Shown: positions 50,876 to 60,345, counted from the stretch's first letter. The stretch is DNA of 64,000 bases from Enterovirga aerilata (GCF_013044135.1 NZ_JABEPP010000007.1:248001-312000), one strand, 5' to 3'. The notes: generated from the sequence alone by a model not told the origin. A program made the numbers and translations.

Positions 50876-52744
50876 TCAGCGCTGCGCCTGGCCCTGCAGC
50901 AGCGGCGTGATCCGCCGGACGGTGACGCGCCGGTTCTCGCGCGCGGCCTCCTGGGTGTTCACCTTCAGGTACTGCTCGCCGTAGCCCTGCGTGGTCAGGT
51001 TCTCGGGTGGCACCCGGTACACGCGGGTGAGGAGGGCGGCGACGGATTGCGCCCTCCGGTCGGACAGGGACAGGTTGTCGATGTCCGAGCCGACCGCGTC
51101 CGTATGGCCCTCGATCAGGAACACCTCCTGCGGGTTCTGCGCGACCGCCCGGTTGATCGCCTGCGCGATCGCCGAGAGGCGCGGCGCCTGGTCGGGCGTG
51201 ACCTCCCAGGAGCCGCTCTCGAAGTTGACCGTGTCGAGGTCGACGCTGCGCATGCGGGCGCGGAGATTGGGGCTGTAGCGGACCTGGTCGAGCGTGTAGC
51301 GCTCCCGGATGGGCTCGACCGGCGGGGCGGAGAGTGTCTCGTAGATCAGGTCCGGCGGCGCGCTCTCGGCCTCGACGATGTAGCGCTCGCGCGGGATGCG
51401 GATCTGCGGCGGAGGCAGTTCCACCACCTCCTCGTAGATCGCGCGGCGGCGGGGGCCGGCGAAGGAATTGTCGATGATGACGACCTCGCGCCCCTCCGGC
51501 GTGCGCCGGATGCGCCGGACGAGCCGGCCGTCCTCGTCGACCACGGTGATGACCTGGCCGCCGCCAGGGCGCTCGACGATCGTGACCGTCTCGCTGCCGC
51601 GCCGCTCGCGCCGGGCCTGGCCGAGTTCCTCGAAGCGCTCGGCCTCGTCATGCCGGATGAAGACCCGGTCCCGGTCGCGGACGATCACGCGGCCAGGCTC
51701 CTGGATCACCGTGCGGCCGCCTTCCTCGACCTCGCGCCGGCGCTCGCGCACGGCCGCGATCCCGGCCCCGGCCGCCGCACCCGCGACGGCTCCAGCCGCA
51801 AGGCCGGGCAGGAAGCCGCCGGGCCGGGTCTCGGCGCCGCGGCGGTCGCGTTCGCCGCCTGCAGGGGGCGGTGCCCCGTCCCGGGATCTCGGGCCGGCTG
51901 CCGCCGGCGGACCATCCGGGGCGGGAGCTGGCCGGGCGGTCGGCGCAGGAGTTCCCGGCGGGGTCCGGGAAGCCGGCGGCTCGGCCCGCGTCGGAGCAGG
52001 CGCGGGCTGAGGCTGGGCCGTTCCGGGCGCGGACTGAGCGGGGGACGTGTCGCGCTGGGCCGGCGCGCTCTCCCGGGACGGGGGAGGCGGCCCGCGCCGC
52101 TCGCCATCGCCGCGCTGCGGCGCGTCGGTCTGGCCGGCGCGGCCGGGGCCGCCGGGCTCGCGCTCGCCCCGACGAACCGGTTCGGCGGGCCCGCGGCGGT
52201 CGCCCTCGTCCCTGCGCGATCTTTCCTCGCGGCCGGGCGCCTCGCCCGGTCCTCGTTCGGTGCCCGGCCGGTCTGCCTCGCGCCCCCGCTGCGTCTCGGC
52301 CGGTCGCTGCGTTTCGGCGCGCCCCGGCTCCGGCCGCGGAGCGGTACGGTCGGGTCGCCCGCGGCCACCGTCGTCGGAACCGGGCGCGGCCTGGATCGGC
52401 GCCGGGGCACGCTCGGGCCGAGGCGTCCCGTCCCGGTCCGGGCCGCCCTGCCGCCCGGGAGAGCCTTCGCGCGAAAGCCCGCCGGGAGGTGGTCCGGGAG
52501 GACGCGAGCCCGCACCCGGCGCGCCTGGTCCCTCGCCGCCGCCGCGCATTCCGCCGCCTGGCCCGCCTCCCGGTCCAGGGCCGCGCTCTCCACGGCCGGC
52601 GCCGCCTCCCGGTCCCGCGTCAGGCGCCTGGGCGAGACGGGTCTGTCCCGCGCTGCCCGTCAGGGCGGGGCGGGCGGGTTCGAGCGCCTGCGCGGCGCAG
52701 GCCGGGATCACGATGCCGGCAAGAAGAAGGGTCCTGAGTTTCAT
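50876..52744 (-). CDS. OmpA-family protein with a long Gly/Pro/Arg-rich region
   Basis: A 622-residue exported protein with signal peptide (MKLRTLLLAGIVIPACAAQA). About 40-290 is extremely rich in Gly, Pro, Arg and Ala, with no fold. A charged region (about 320-430) leads to a C-terminal OmpA domain (about 490-610). The peptidoglycan-binding landmarks are FLIEGHTDAVGSD and the LSDRRAQSVAALL helix. It probably tethers the outer membrane to the wall. Low-complexity regions of this size are common in rhizobial members of this group. No operon partner is evident. Confidence 0.85.
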   Translation of the reverse strand: MKLRTLLLAGIVIPACAAQALEPARPALTGSAGQTRLAQAPDAGPGGGAGRGERGPGPGGGPGGGMRGGGEGPGAPGAGSRPPGPPPGGLSREGSPGRQGGPDRDGTPRPERAPAPIQAAPGSDDGGRGRPDRTAPRPEPGRAETQRPAETQRGREADRPGTERGPGEAPGREERSRRDEGDRRGPAEPVRRGEREPGGPGRAGQTDAPQRGDGERRGPPPPSRESAPAQRDTSPAQSAPGTAQPQPAPAPTRAEPPASRTPPGTPAPTARPAPAPDGPPAAAGPRSRDGAPPPAGGERDRRGAETRPGGFLPGLAAGAVAGAAAGAGIAAVRERRREVEEGGRTVIQEPGRVIVRDRDRVFIRHDEAERFEELGQARRERRGSETVTIVERPGGGQVITVVDEDGRLVRRIRRTPEGREVVIIDNSFAGPRRRAIYEEVVELPPPQIRIPRERYIVEAESAPPDLIYETLSAPPVEPIRERYTLDQVRYSPNLRARMRSVDLDTVNFESGSWEVTPDQAPRLSAIAQAINRAVAQNPQEVFLIEGHTDAVGSDIDNLSLSDRRAQSVAALLTRVYRVPPENLTTQGYGEQYLKVNTQEAARENRRVTVRRITPLLQGQAQR

Positions 52745-52939
52745 GGCTTGGCTTGTCCGTTGGTTGCGGCCTCAATCCCTCGGCCTCCCGTCAGTTCCGA
52801 TTGAGGACCCCGCGCCCTGAATGCAGGGCAACCGAGGTGTTGGCGCGCGTTCATGCCGCGCCGGCTTCCGCGCGAACCGCGCCCGCAGGGAGACGTTGAG
52901 GTCGCGACGGCGCGTCCCTGGATCTGGAGGGCTGGCGCG

Positions 52940-53347
52940 ATGGCGGACGATGCGGACGATGCCGGCCCGACAGGGTCCGGAGGTCAGGTGATCGATCTCT
53001 CAGACCGCATTCGGGCGCGGGACAGGCGGCAGGCCGGACGGCGGCAGACGCCGGAGACGGTGGCGTACAGCCTCTTCCTGGTCGTCTCGCGGGTCGCCGA
53101 GCTTCGGGACCACGATCTCTTCTACCTCTTCCTCGAAGGGACCCCGACCATGGTGGCGGCGGCGGCCTTCGCCCGGGACCATGCCGACATCCTGGGGTCG
53201 GATATCGCGGTGGTCGACCTACGCGAACATTTCGCGGACCCGATGGAGGTCCTGGAGACCGCGCGCCGGCTGCAGGAGACGGCCCCCGGCGCGACCGTCC
53301 TCGCCCCGGGACTCGGGCTCGGGCCGCGGCTCGCCGGGAACGGATAG
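52940..53347 (+). CDS. Small protein of unknown function
   Basis: A 135-residue soluble protein starting MADDADDAG, with GGAGG about 10 bases upstream. An acidic N-terminus leads to a helical middle (VAYSLFLVVSRVAELRDHDL, then a segment ending AAFARDHADILGSD). No domain is recognised. It lies between the OmpA gene (divergent) and an intergenic stretch of 245 bp without a gene before the esterase. Confidence 0.55.
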   Translation: MADDADDAGPTGSGGQVIDLSDRIRARDRRQAGRRQTPETVAYSLFLVVSRVAELRDHDLFYLFLEGTPTMVAAAAFARDHADILGSDIAVVDLREHFADPMEVLETARRLQETAPGATVLAPGLGLGPRLAGNG

Positions 53348-53592
53348 GCCGGGAGCGGCTTGCGTCGGGCCGCGGCGTCCGTTGTCGGCCTCGAGAAACC
53401 TCGCTTCGCGCGGCTGCAAGGTCCAATGTCACTGCGCCTGGAGCGGGGAGTGCGGCACCACTCTGCTCGGGCCGTTCCGGCACGGTTCTGCTCGCGCCGG
53501 CTCCCTTCCAAGCCGTAATTTCGCAGCCACGCTCGAGTAACGCGGACCCGTGCTTGCCTCCTGCCGGCCTTCAGGGGTGCAGGAGACGATCA

Positions 53593-54516
53593 ATGCTGCA
53601 GGTGCTGACCGCGATAGCCACGTTCGGGCTCGTCATCGTCGGTGTGACGGCCGGCGCGGCGGCGGATCGGTCCGGGCAACTGCAGGTCGGGGACAGGACG
53701 CGGACCTATGTCGCGCACGTCCCGGACGGCCCGCCACCGCCGCGCGGCTTTCCCGTCATCCTGGCGTTTCATGGCGGCGGGGGCGACGGCGCCCGAATGC
53801 GCCGCCTGACCCGACTGGACCGCCTCGCCGACGCGAGCGGCGTCATCACCGTCTACCCGGACGGGGTCGGCGGACACTGGAACGACGGCCGCTCGACGAT
53901 CAGAAACCCTCAGGACGATGTCGGCTTCGTCGCGGCCCTGCTCGACAGGGTCGCCGCGACTGCGCCCGTCGACCAGCGGCGGATCTATGCCACCGGGCTG
54001 TCCAACGGCGCCCTCTTTGCTGAGCGCCTCGCGTGCGACCTCTCCCATCGCATCGCTGCGATCGCCCCGGTCGCGGGGACGATGCCCGCCGATCTCGCCG
54101 TACGCTGCAAGCCCGCTCACCCGGTCGCCGTGTTGCAGATCAGCGGTACGGCCGATCCCATCATGCCGTTCTCCGGCGGTCCGGTCGCCGATTTCGGCGG
54201 ACGGGGGCAGGGCGGCCAAGTGCTATCCGTGGCCGACGCCGCCGCGTTCTGGCGCCGGCGCAACGGCTGCGGCGGACCCGCCGCGCAGGAAGCTTTGCGG
54301 CCGATCGCGTCCTTCGATCCGACCCGCATCCTGCGCACGCGCTACACGGGCTGCACGGCGGGCGCTCCGGTCACGGTGCTCACCGTCATGGGGGGTGGCC
54401 ATGCATGGCCGGGCGGCGCTCAATTCGCCCCGCCTCGCCTCATCGGGCCGGTCAGCCGCCAACTCGACGCGAGCCGCGCGATAATCCGCTTCTTCCTCTC
54501 GCTGCCGAGGCGATAG
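53593..54516 (+). CDS. Secreted polyhydroxybutyrate-depolymerase-like esterase (LpqC type)
   Basis: A 307-residue exported serine hydrolase with signal peptide (cut near GAAADR). The nucleophile is Ser137 in IYATGLSNGALFAE, the oxyanion motif is LAFHGGGGDGARMR, and the Asp and His are expected in SGTADPIMPFSG and GGGHAWPGG. CAGG-type ribosome site before ATG 53593. It belongs to the LpqC/feruloyl-esterase-like group and probably hydrolyses an ester outside the cytoplasm; the substrate is not proven. Confidence 0.8.
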   Translation: MLQVLTAIATFGLVIVGVTAGAAADRSGQLQVGDRTRTYVAHVPDGPPPPRGFPVILAFHGGGGDGARMRRLTRLDRLADASGVITVYPDGVGGHWNDGRSTIRNPQDDVGFVAALLDRVAATAPVDQRRIYATGLSNGALFAERLACDLSHRIAAIAPVAGTMPADLAVRCKPAHPVAVLQISGTADPIMPFSGGPVADFGGRGQGGQVLSVADAAAFWRRRNGCGGPAAQEALRPIASFDPTRILRTRYTGCTAGAPVTVLTVMGGGHAWPGGAQFAPPRLIGPVSRQLDASRAIIRFFLSLPRR

Positions 54517-54581
54517 CGGGCCGGACGGGGCGGCGTGGACCGCCGCTCACATCCGTTTGCCGGGCAAGCCGCTGGCCTGCT

Positions 54582-54807
54582 TCACCATTCGGCGAAAAGG
54601 CACTCGGCCAGTTCCTCACCCTCGTGGATAAGAGGGTAGCGCGTGTCGCCGGCCGACATCGCTCTTCCAGCCGGGTATGGCCGCGATATAGGCCTGAACG
54701 TGCCCGTCTCCTTCGCCTTTCGGGATCTGCAGGTTGCGCCCGAGAGAAGCGCAGGCTGTGGAGCGGCGGTTTTCGGGCTTGAGGTCTGTCTCTGCATCGT
54801 CTGCCAC
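54582..54807 (-). pseudogene. Decayed DUF1801 gene
   Basis: On the minus strand, one frame reads NLQIPKGEGDGHVQAYIAAI then PGWKSDVGRR, which closely follows the start of DUF1801 proteins (VQAYIAAMPGWK-DVGRRLDALI, from memory). It then stops early as HALPSYPRG. A second frame supplies fragments PALLSG before and PLIHEGEELAE after. So there are at least two frame breaks, and only about 70 of some 140 residues survive. The rest of the 318-bp gap (54517-54834) holds no other gene. Confidence 0.7.
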
Positions 54808-54834
54808 CCGGCGGTCGCCCTCGGTCGTCGCTTC

Positions 54835-55779
54835 CTAGCTCCGTCCCACGAGGCAGGATTTCGGCAGCATGCAGTGGATGCCGTTGTTGCCGTTGACGAG
54901 CTGCGTCACCCGGAGATCGGCCGCGAGGCTGCAGAGCATGTAGGCCTCCGGGCGGCTGAGGCCCGTGCGGGCGTGGATCAGGCCGATCATCAGGTCGAGC
55001 GCGATCTTGGCGCAGGTGTCGAGATCGGGATCGAAGGCCATGGTCATGACGTGGGTCGGCGTCTCGGCCATCGGCCAGTCGAGCCGCATGTCGTCCCGGA
55101 CGGTCAGCGTGAAGGTTCCGACAAGGCCGGTCTCGATCGCCGTGACGCAGACCTCGCCGTCGCCCTGCACGCCGTGCCCGTCGCCGACCGAGAAGTTCGC
55201 CCCATCGACATGGATCGGCAGGTAGAGCGTCGTGCCGGCCACCAGCTCCTTGTTGTCCAGGTTGCCGCCGTTCCGCCGGGGCGGGAGGGTCGAGACCATG
55301 CCCCAGCCGGGAGGCGGCGCCACCGCCATGACGCCGAAGAAGGGCTTCAGCGGCAGTTCCAGCCCCCAGGGGAGGCGGCCCACCATCCGGGCCCGATCCA
55401 GCGGGATATGGATGAGATGACGCTCGGCGACCTCCTCGGGCAGCGCGCCCTTGAGCGGAGCCGCGAAGGTGTAGCCCCAGTCATAATGCAGCTCGATGGC
55501 GTCGATCCGGACCTCGAGCACCTGCCCGGCCCTCGCGCCCCGGATCGCGACCGGTCCGGTGCACATATGGCCGGGAAGCCTGTTCGGCACATGCGCCTGG
55601 ACGGCCTTCAACGCCTCGGGGACCTGCAGCGGGGGAGGCGGCATCACGTCGGCCGCGCCGGACACGGTGGAGATCGTGATGGTGTCGCCGGAGCCGATCG
55701 TCAGCACGGGAGGGAGCGCCGCGTCGAAATAGCCCCAATGAACCGTGTCCGTCCCGGCCTCGATGCGATGCTGCGCCAT
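54835..55779 (-). CDS. Acetamidase/formamidase family protein
   Basis: A 314-residue amide hydrolase of the FmdA/AmdA family. Family features are the strand-rich beginning (VHWGYFDAALPPVLTIGSGD), GHMCTGPVAIRGARAGQVLE, GVMAVAPPPG and GDGHGVQGDGEVCVTAIET near the active site, and HCMLPKSCLVG at the end. It releases ammonia from formamide or short amides. It is divergent from the GT39 gene across 162 bp. Confidence 0.88.
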   Translation of the reverse strand: MAQHRIEAGTDTVHWGYFDAALPPVLTIGSGDTITISTVSGAADVMPPPPLQVPEALKAVQAHVPNRLPGHMCTGPVAIRGARAGQVLEVRIDAIELHYDWGYTFAAPLKGALPEEVAERHLIHIPLDRARMVGRLPWGLELPLKPFFGVMAVAPPPGWGMVSTLPPRRNGGNLDNKELVAGTTLYLPIHVDGANFSVGDGHGVQGDGEVCVTAIETGLVGTFTLTVRDDMRLDWPMAETPTHVMTMAFDPDLDTCAKIALDLMIGLIHARTGLSRPEAYMLCSLAADLRVTQLVNGNNGIHCMLPKSCLVGRS

Positions 55780-55941
55780 GATGCCCTTCCGGCTGTCCAC
55801 CGCCCTACCTCGCACGGCGCGGCCGTTCACCGCTATCCCGCCGATCCGGTTTGACTTCGCCGGGCGATTGCCCGAGAGGGCGGCCCTGCCGAACAGCATG
55901 GCGGCGGGCGGGTGCTGGCCGTCCGGCCGCATGAGGACATC

Positions 55942-57660
55942 ATGGCCGGCATTGCCGCAGCCCGCTCCGCCACGATCGACCGTGCCCGGGACCCGTCCTG
56001 GGCCGAGCGGCTGCTCGCCTTCGCGGAGCGGAGCCACGCGCGCGCCGCGGCGCTTATCGTTGTCCTGTCGCTCGCCTGCTTCCTGCCCGGCTTCGCGTCG
56101 CTCCAGCCGATGGATCGGGACGAGCCGCGCTTCGCCCAGGCCACCAAGCAGATGCTGGAGACCGGCGACTTCATCGACATCCGCTTCCAGGACGAGGCCC
56201 GCTACAAGAAGCCGATCGGGATCCACTGGATGCAGGCGGCGGCGGTCTCGGCCGGCGAAGCCCTGGGCGTCCCGCAGGCACGCACCACGATCTGGCTCTA
56301 CCGGGTCCCCTCGCTGCTCGGCGCGATCGGGGCGGCGCTCCTGACCTACTGGGCTGCGCTCGCCTTCGCCGGGCGACGCGAGGCCTTTCTCGCCGCCTCC
56401 TTCATGGCCGGATCGGTCATCCTCATGGTGGAGGCGCGGCTTGCGAAGACGGACGCGATGCTGCTCGCCTGCTGCGTCGCCGCCATGGGCGCACTCGCCC
56501 GCGCCTGGCTCGCCCGCGCCCTGCCGCGGCAGCCGACCCGGACGGTGCTGATCTTCTGGATCGCGGTCGCCCTCGGCATTCTGGTCAAGGGCCCGATGGT
56601 GGTCATGTTCACCGGGCTCGCGGCGGCGGTCCTCTCCATCCGGGAGCGCTCCGCCGCCTGGCTGCGCGGCCTGCGGCCGTGGCTCGGCCTCGCCATCATC
56701 CTGGTCGCGGTTCTGCCGTGGTTCGTGGCGATCGCCTGGAAGTCGGGCGGGGAGTTCTACCGGCTCGCGGTCGGCGACGACATGCTCGGCAAGGTGACCA
56801 CCGGCCAGCAGAAGCATGGCGCCCCGCCCGGCTTCTATCTCGTCGCCTATTTCGCCACCTTCTGGCCGGCGGCGCTGCTCGCCGCGATCGCGGCGCCGTT
56901 CGCGTGGCTGCACCGGCACGAGGACTGGGCCGCCTTCCTGCTCGCCTGGGTCGTTCCGGCCTGGATCGTCTTCGAGGCCGTGCCGACCAAGCTCCCGCAC
57001 TACGTCATGCCGCTCTATCCGGCCTTCGCCATCCTGGCCGTGCGCGCCATGACGGAGGGCTTCGTTGGGCCGCACCGGCCCGGCGCCCGGCTCGCCTACC
57101 TGGCCATGCCCTTCATCCCGGTCGGGCTCACGGCAGGCCTCTGCTTCGGCACCTGGATGCTGGACCGGACGCTGCCCTGGGCGGCCCTGCCTTTTCTCCT
57201 GGCCGCTTGCGGGGCCGCGATCGGGTCCTGGCTCTGTTTCTCGCGCGCGGAAGTGACCCGGGCCGCGCTCGTCGGGGTGGTGGCGGCGCCGATCCTGGCG
57301 ATCGGCGTCTTCGGCTTCGCCCAGCCGGTCCTGCAGTCGCTCAAGCTCTCGCCCCGGCTCGCCGCCGCGGCCGAGGCCGCCGGCTGCCCCGGCGCGCCGG
57401 TCGCGACGCTCGGCTATCGCGAGCCGAGCCTCGTCTTCCTGGTCGGCACCTCGCTCGACATGCTGGAGACCCCCCAGGAGGCGGCTGACTTCCTCTCCCA
57501 GCCCGGCTGCCGCGTGCTCCTTGTCGACAGCCGCTTCGAGCCGGCCTTTCTCCAGCTGCTCGGCGAGCGCGTGACGCGGGAGCCGGCCGCCCGCATCGCC
57601 GGGTTCAACATCAATGGCGGGCGCCGGACCGATATCGGCGTCTACCGGGCGGGCCGGTGA
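55942..57660 (+). CDS. GT39-family glycosyltransferase (ArnT/RgtD-like)
   Basis: A 572-residue membrane glycosyltransferase with about 10-12 helices. The N-terminal catalytic acidic motif MDRDEPRFAQATKQM is followed by ARYKKPIGIHWMQA and ARLAKTDAMLL, as in ArnT-like lipid A modifying enzymes that use polyprenyl-linked sugars. The start at 55942 has GAGGA upstream. The GT2 gene follows with its GTG overlapping this stop, then a LAB_N gene, so the three form one system. Confidence 0.85.
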   Translation: MAGIAAARSATIDRARDPSWAERLLAFAERSHARAAALIVVLSLACFLPGFASLQPMDRDEPRFAQATKQMLETGDFIDIRFQDEARYKKPIGIHWMQAAAVSAGEALGVPQARTTIWLYRVPSLLGAIGAALLTYWAALAFAGRREAFLAASFMAGSVILMVEARLAKTDAMLLACCVAAMGALARAWLARALPRQPTRTVLIFWIAVALGILVKGPMVVMFTGLAAAVLSIRERSAAWLRGLRPWLGLAIILVAVLPWFVAIAWKSGGEFYRLAVGDDMLGKVTTGQQKHGAPPGFYLVAYFATFWPAALLAAIAAPFAWLHRHEDWAAFLLAWVVPAWIVFEAVPTKLPHYVMPLYPAFAILAVRAMTEGFVGPHRPGARLAYLAMPFIPVGLTAGLCFGTWMLDRTLPWAALPFLLAACGAAIGSWLCFSRAEVTRAALVGVVAAPILAIGVFGFAQPVLQSLKLSPRLAAAAEAAGCPGAPVATLGYREPSLVFLVGTSLDMLETPQEAADFLSQPGCRVLLVDSRFEPAFLQLLGERVTREPAARIAGFNINGGRRTDIGVYRAGR

Positions 57661-58421
57661 TCGAGGACGTGATCACGGCCGAAGGGAGGGGCGAGGCAGC
57701 GGTCCGCCCGCGCCTGTCGGTCGTGATTCCGGCCAAGAACGAGGCGGGCTCGGTCGCGACGCAGATGGCCGAGCTCGATACCGTGCTCGCACCACTCGCG
57801 CCCTTCGAGGTGGTCTACGTCGTGGACGGGTCGACCGACGACAGCCTGCGCGAACTCGCCCGTGCCGACCGCGACTGGCTGCGCGTCATCGTGCATGCCG
57901 AGAGCTGCGGCAAGAGCGCCGCGATCCTCACGGGGGTTCGCGCCGCCCGCGCGGATATCGTCGCGACGCTCGACGGCGACGGCCAGAACGACCCGAAATA
58001 CGTGCTGGATCTCGTGGCGGCGCTGGAGCGGGCCGGGCCGGGGGTGGCGCTCGCCGTCGGCCAGCGCACGCGCCGCGGTGACGGGCGCTTCAAGAAGCTC
58101 CAGTCGCGGATCGCGAACAAGGTGCGAAGCGCGATCCTGAAGGACGACACCCGCGACACGGCCTGCGGCCACAAGGTGTTCCGCCGCGACGTGTTCCTGG
58201 CCCTCCCCTTCTTCGACTCGCTGCACCGATTCCTGCCGGCGCTGGTGAAGCGGGAGGGCTACGGCGTCGTGCATGTCGACGTCGTCGACCGCCCGCGTAC
58301 GGCCGGCAGCTCGCATTACGGCTTCTTCGACCGGCTCTGGAGCGGCATCCTCGACCTCTTCGGCGTATGGTGGCTCATCAGGCGCCGCAGGCGGGTGCCG
58401 CAGATCAGGTACGACGGCTGA
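57657..58421 (+). CDS. GT2-family glycosyltransferase (polyprenyl-phosphate sugar synthase type)
   Basis: A 254-residue cytosolic GT2 enzyme, like dolichol-phosphate mannose synthases and ArnC. The nucleotide-sugar site is LSVVIPAKNEAGSV and YVVDGSTDDS, and the catalytic loop is LDGDGQNDP. There is no C-terminal membrane pair, so a separate membrane partner is expected, and the LAB_N protein just behind it would serve. The gene begins at GTG overlapping the previous stop and its own stop overlaps the next ATG. Confidence 0.87.
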   Translation: MIEDVITAEGRGEAAVRPRLSVVIPAKNEAGSVATQMAELDTVLAPLAPFEVVYVVDGSTDDSLRELARADRDWLRVIVHAESCGKSAAILTGVRAARADIVATLDGDGQNDPKYVLDLVAALERAGPGVALAVGQRTRRGDGRFKKLQSRIANKVRSAILKDDTRDTACGHKVFRRDVFLALPFFDSLHRFLPALVKREGYGVVHVDVVDRPRTAGSSHYGFFDRLWSGILDLFGVWWLIRRRRRVPQIRYDG

Positions 58422-58738
58422 TGATCTTCCAGCTCTCGAGCGACCTGCGGGACTACCTCTACGACGTCTTCGTGGCGAAGTTCGACCTGTGGGTGCTGTT
58501 CGGCCTCGTCGCCCAGATCGTCTTCGCGATGCGCTTCGTCGTGCAATGGATCGCGAGCGAGCGGGCCGGCCGAAGCGTGATGCCCGTCGCCTTCTGGTTC
58601 ATCTCGCTTCTCGGCGGAGGTCTGACGCTCGTCTACGGACTGGTCAGGCGCGAGCCGATCATCATCATCGGCCAGGTGCTGGCGGTCTTCATCTACGTCC
58701 GCAACCTGATGCTGATCTACCGGCCCCGGCGCGGGTAG
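58421..58738 (+). CDS. LAB_N domain membrane protein (lipid A disaccharide synthase N-terminal-like)
   Basis: A 105-residue membrane protein with three helices and the LAB_N pattern: LWVLFGLVAQIVFAMRFVVQ, WIASERAGRSVMPVAFWFIS and IIIGQVLAVFIYVRNLMLIY. In rhizobia a protein of this kind works with a GT2 enzyme to make the polyprenyl-phosphate sugar donor (RgtE/RgtF). Here it shares a base with the GT2 stop. It completes the three-gene unit. Confidence 0.85.
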   Translation: MIFQLSSDLRDYLYDVFVAKFDLWVLFGLVAQIVFAMRFVVQWIASERAGRSVMPVAFWFISLLGGGLTLVYGLVRREPIIIIGQVLAVFIYVRNLMLIYRPRRG

Positions 58739-58854
58739 GGCAGAGCCGGCTTCGCGCGCCTGCGCCCGGGCGAGGGTGCAAACGATCTCTCCGTGCCGAC
58801 ATTCATGACCTAATTCGATCGTGATCAGCTCTCGATCAGGTAAAACATTCCATC

Positions 58855-58884
58855 TTGACCGCTGAATTACCAGCATAGTCTATA
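58855..58884 (+). promoter_or_regulatory. Possible sigma-70 promoter of the monooxygenase gene
   Basis: TTGACC (58855-58860) and TCTATA (58879-58884) are 18 bp apart in the AT-rich gap 58739-58917. The spacing is at the edge of normal, and TAGTCT just upstream is another -10 option. The start codon is TTG 58918. Confidence 0.4.
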
Positions 58885-58917
58885 CGCGTCACCATCAATC
58901 GACGTGGATCAGGGACG

Positions 58918-60303
58918 TTGCCGAAGCAGATCAGGCTGAACGCATTCGACATGAACTGCGTCGGCCACATACAGCACGGCCTCTGGACGCATCCGAGGGA
59001 TCGGTCGAGCGAGTATACGACGATCGGTTACTGGCAGCATCTCGCGCGCACGGCCGAACGCGGGCTGTTCGACGGGATCTTCCTGGCGGACATCGTCGGC
59101 GTCTATGATGTTCAGGAAGGCAGTCGCGATCCCTCCCTGCGGCACGCGGTCCAGACCCCGATCAACGATCCCTTCCTGGTCGTGCCGGTGATGGCGGCGG
59201 TGACCGAGCATCTCGGCTTCGGGGTGACGGCCAACGCGACCTACGAGCCGCCCTATCTCCTCGCGCGCCGCTTCTCGACGCTCGACCACCTGACGGGCGG
59301 CAGAGCGGGCTGGAACATCGTCACCGGCTACCTGGACAGTGCCGCAAAGGCCATGGGGCTGTCGGAGCAGGTGAAGCACGACGACCGCTACGAATCGGCC
59401 GAGGAATACCTCGAGGTCATCTACAATCTCCTCGAGGGGAGCTGGGACGACGATGCGGTCGTGCGCGATCGTGCCGGGCGCGTCTACACGCGTCCCGAGA
59501 AGGTCCGCGCCGTCCGGCACGAGGGCAAGCGCTTCCGGCTCGACGCCATCCACCTGTCCGAGCCGTCGCCGCAGCGCACCCCCGTCCTGTTCCAGGCCGG
59601 CGCGTCGAGCCGGGGGCGGGACTTCGCGGCCCGCCATGCGGAATGCGTCTTCCTCGCGGGCCCGACGAACGACCACACGCGCAGAACCGTGGCCGATACG
59701 CGCGCCCGCGCCGCCGCGCAGGGGCGCGGTCGCGACGACCTCCTCTTCTTCCTGAGCCGTACGGCCGTGGTCGGCCGCACGCGGGCGGAGGCGGAGGAGA
59801 AGTTCGCGGAATACCGGCGATACGCGAGCTACGAGGGCGCGCTCGCGCATTTCGCCGCCAGCACCGGGATCGACTTCTCGGGCTACGACCCGGACGAGCC
59901 GCTGCGCTACGAGAAGAACGACGCCATCAACTCCATGCTCGAGTCGGTTACGATCGACAGCGACGAGACCTGGACGCTGCGCAAGATCTTCGGGCCGCGC
60001 GGCCTCGGCAGCCGCAATCCGCCCCTCGTCGGCTCCGCCGAGGAGGTCGCCGACGAGCTCATCCGCATCGTCGAGGAGACGGATATCGACGGGTTCAACC
60101 TCAGCCGGGTGGTGACGCCGGAGGGGCTGGAGGACTTCGTCGATCTCGTCGTGCCGATCCTCCAGGAACGCGGGGCATACAAGCGCGAATACGCGCCCGG
60201 CACCTTCCGGGAGAAGCTGTTCGGACCGGGTCGCGCGCGGCTGCCGCAGAGCCATCCGGCGGCGCGGTTCAGGCCCCGCCCGGCGGCTATCGCGGCCGAG
60301 TAG
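58918..60303 (+). CDS. FMN-dependent LLM-class monooxygenase (NtaA/SnaA/DszA type)
   Basis: A 461-residue flavin monooxygenase with a TIM-barrel fold. Landmarks are GIFLADIVGVYDV, LARRFSTLDHLTGGRAGWNI, VTGYLDSAAKAMG and the QAGASSRGRDFAARHAECVF segment. Such enzymes oxidise sulfur compounds, nitrilotriacetate or EDTA with reduced FMN. It starts at TTG 58918. The next gene encodes a MetQ-like protein, so a role in sulfur or methionine-related scavenging is likely, though the substrate is unknown. Confidence 0.88.
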   Translation: MPKQIRLNAFDMNCVGHIQHGLWTHPRDRSSEYTTIGYWQHLARTAERGLFDGIFLADIVGVYDVQEGSRDPSLRHAVQTPINDPFLVVPVMAAVTEHLGFGVTANATYEPPYLLARRFSTLDHLTGGRAGWNIVTGYLDSAAKAMGLSEQVKHDDRYESAEEYLEVIYNLLEGSWDDDAVVRDRAGRVYTRPEKVRAVRHEGKRFRLDAIHLSEPSPQRTPVLFQAGASSRGRDFAARHAECVFLAGPTNDHTRRTVADTRARAAAQGRGRDDLLFFLSRTAVVGRTRAEAEEKFAEYRRYASYEGALAHFAASTGIDFSGYDPDEPLRYEKNDAINSMLESVTIDSDETWTLRKIFGPRGLGSRNPPLVGSAEEVADELIRIVEETDIDGFNLSRVVTPEGLEDFVDLVVPILQERGAYKREYAPGTFREKLFGPGRARLPQSHPAARFRPRPAAIAAE

Positions 60304-60345
60304 CGGCGCTTCCTTCTCCTTTCCCTTCCTCTCAAAGGTTCGAGC

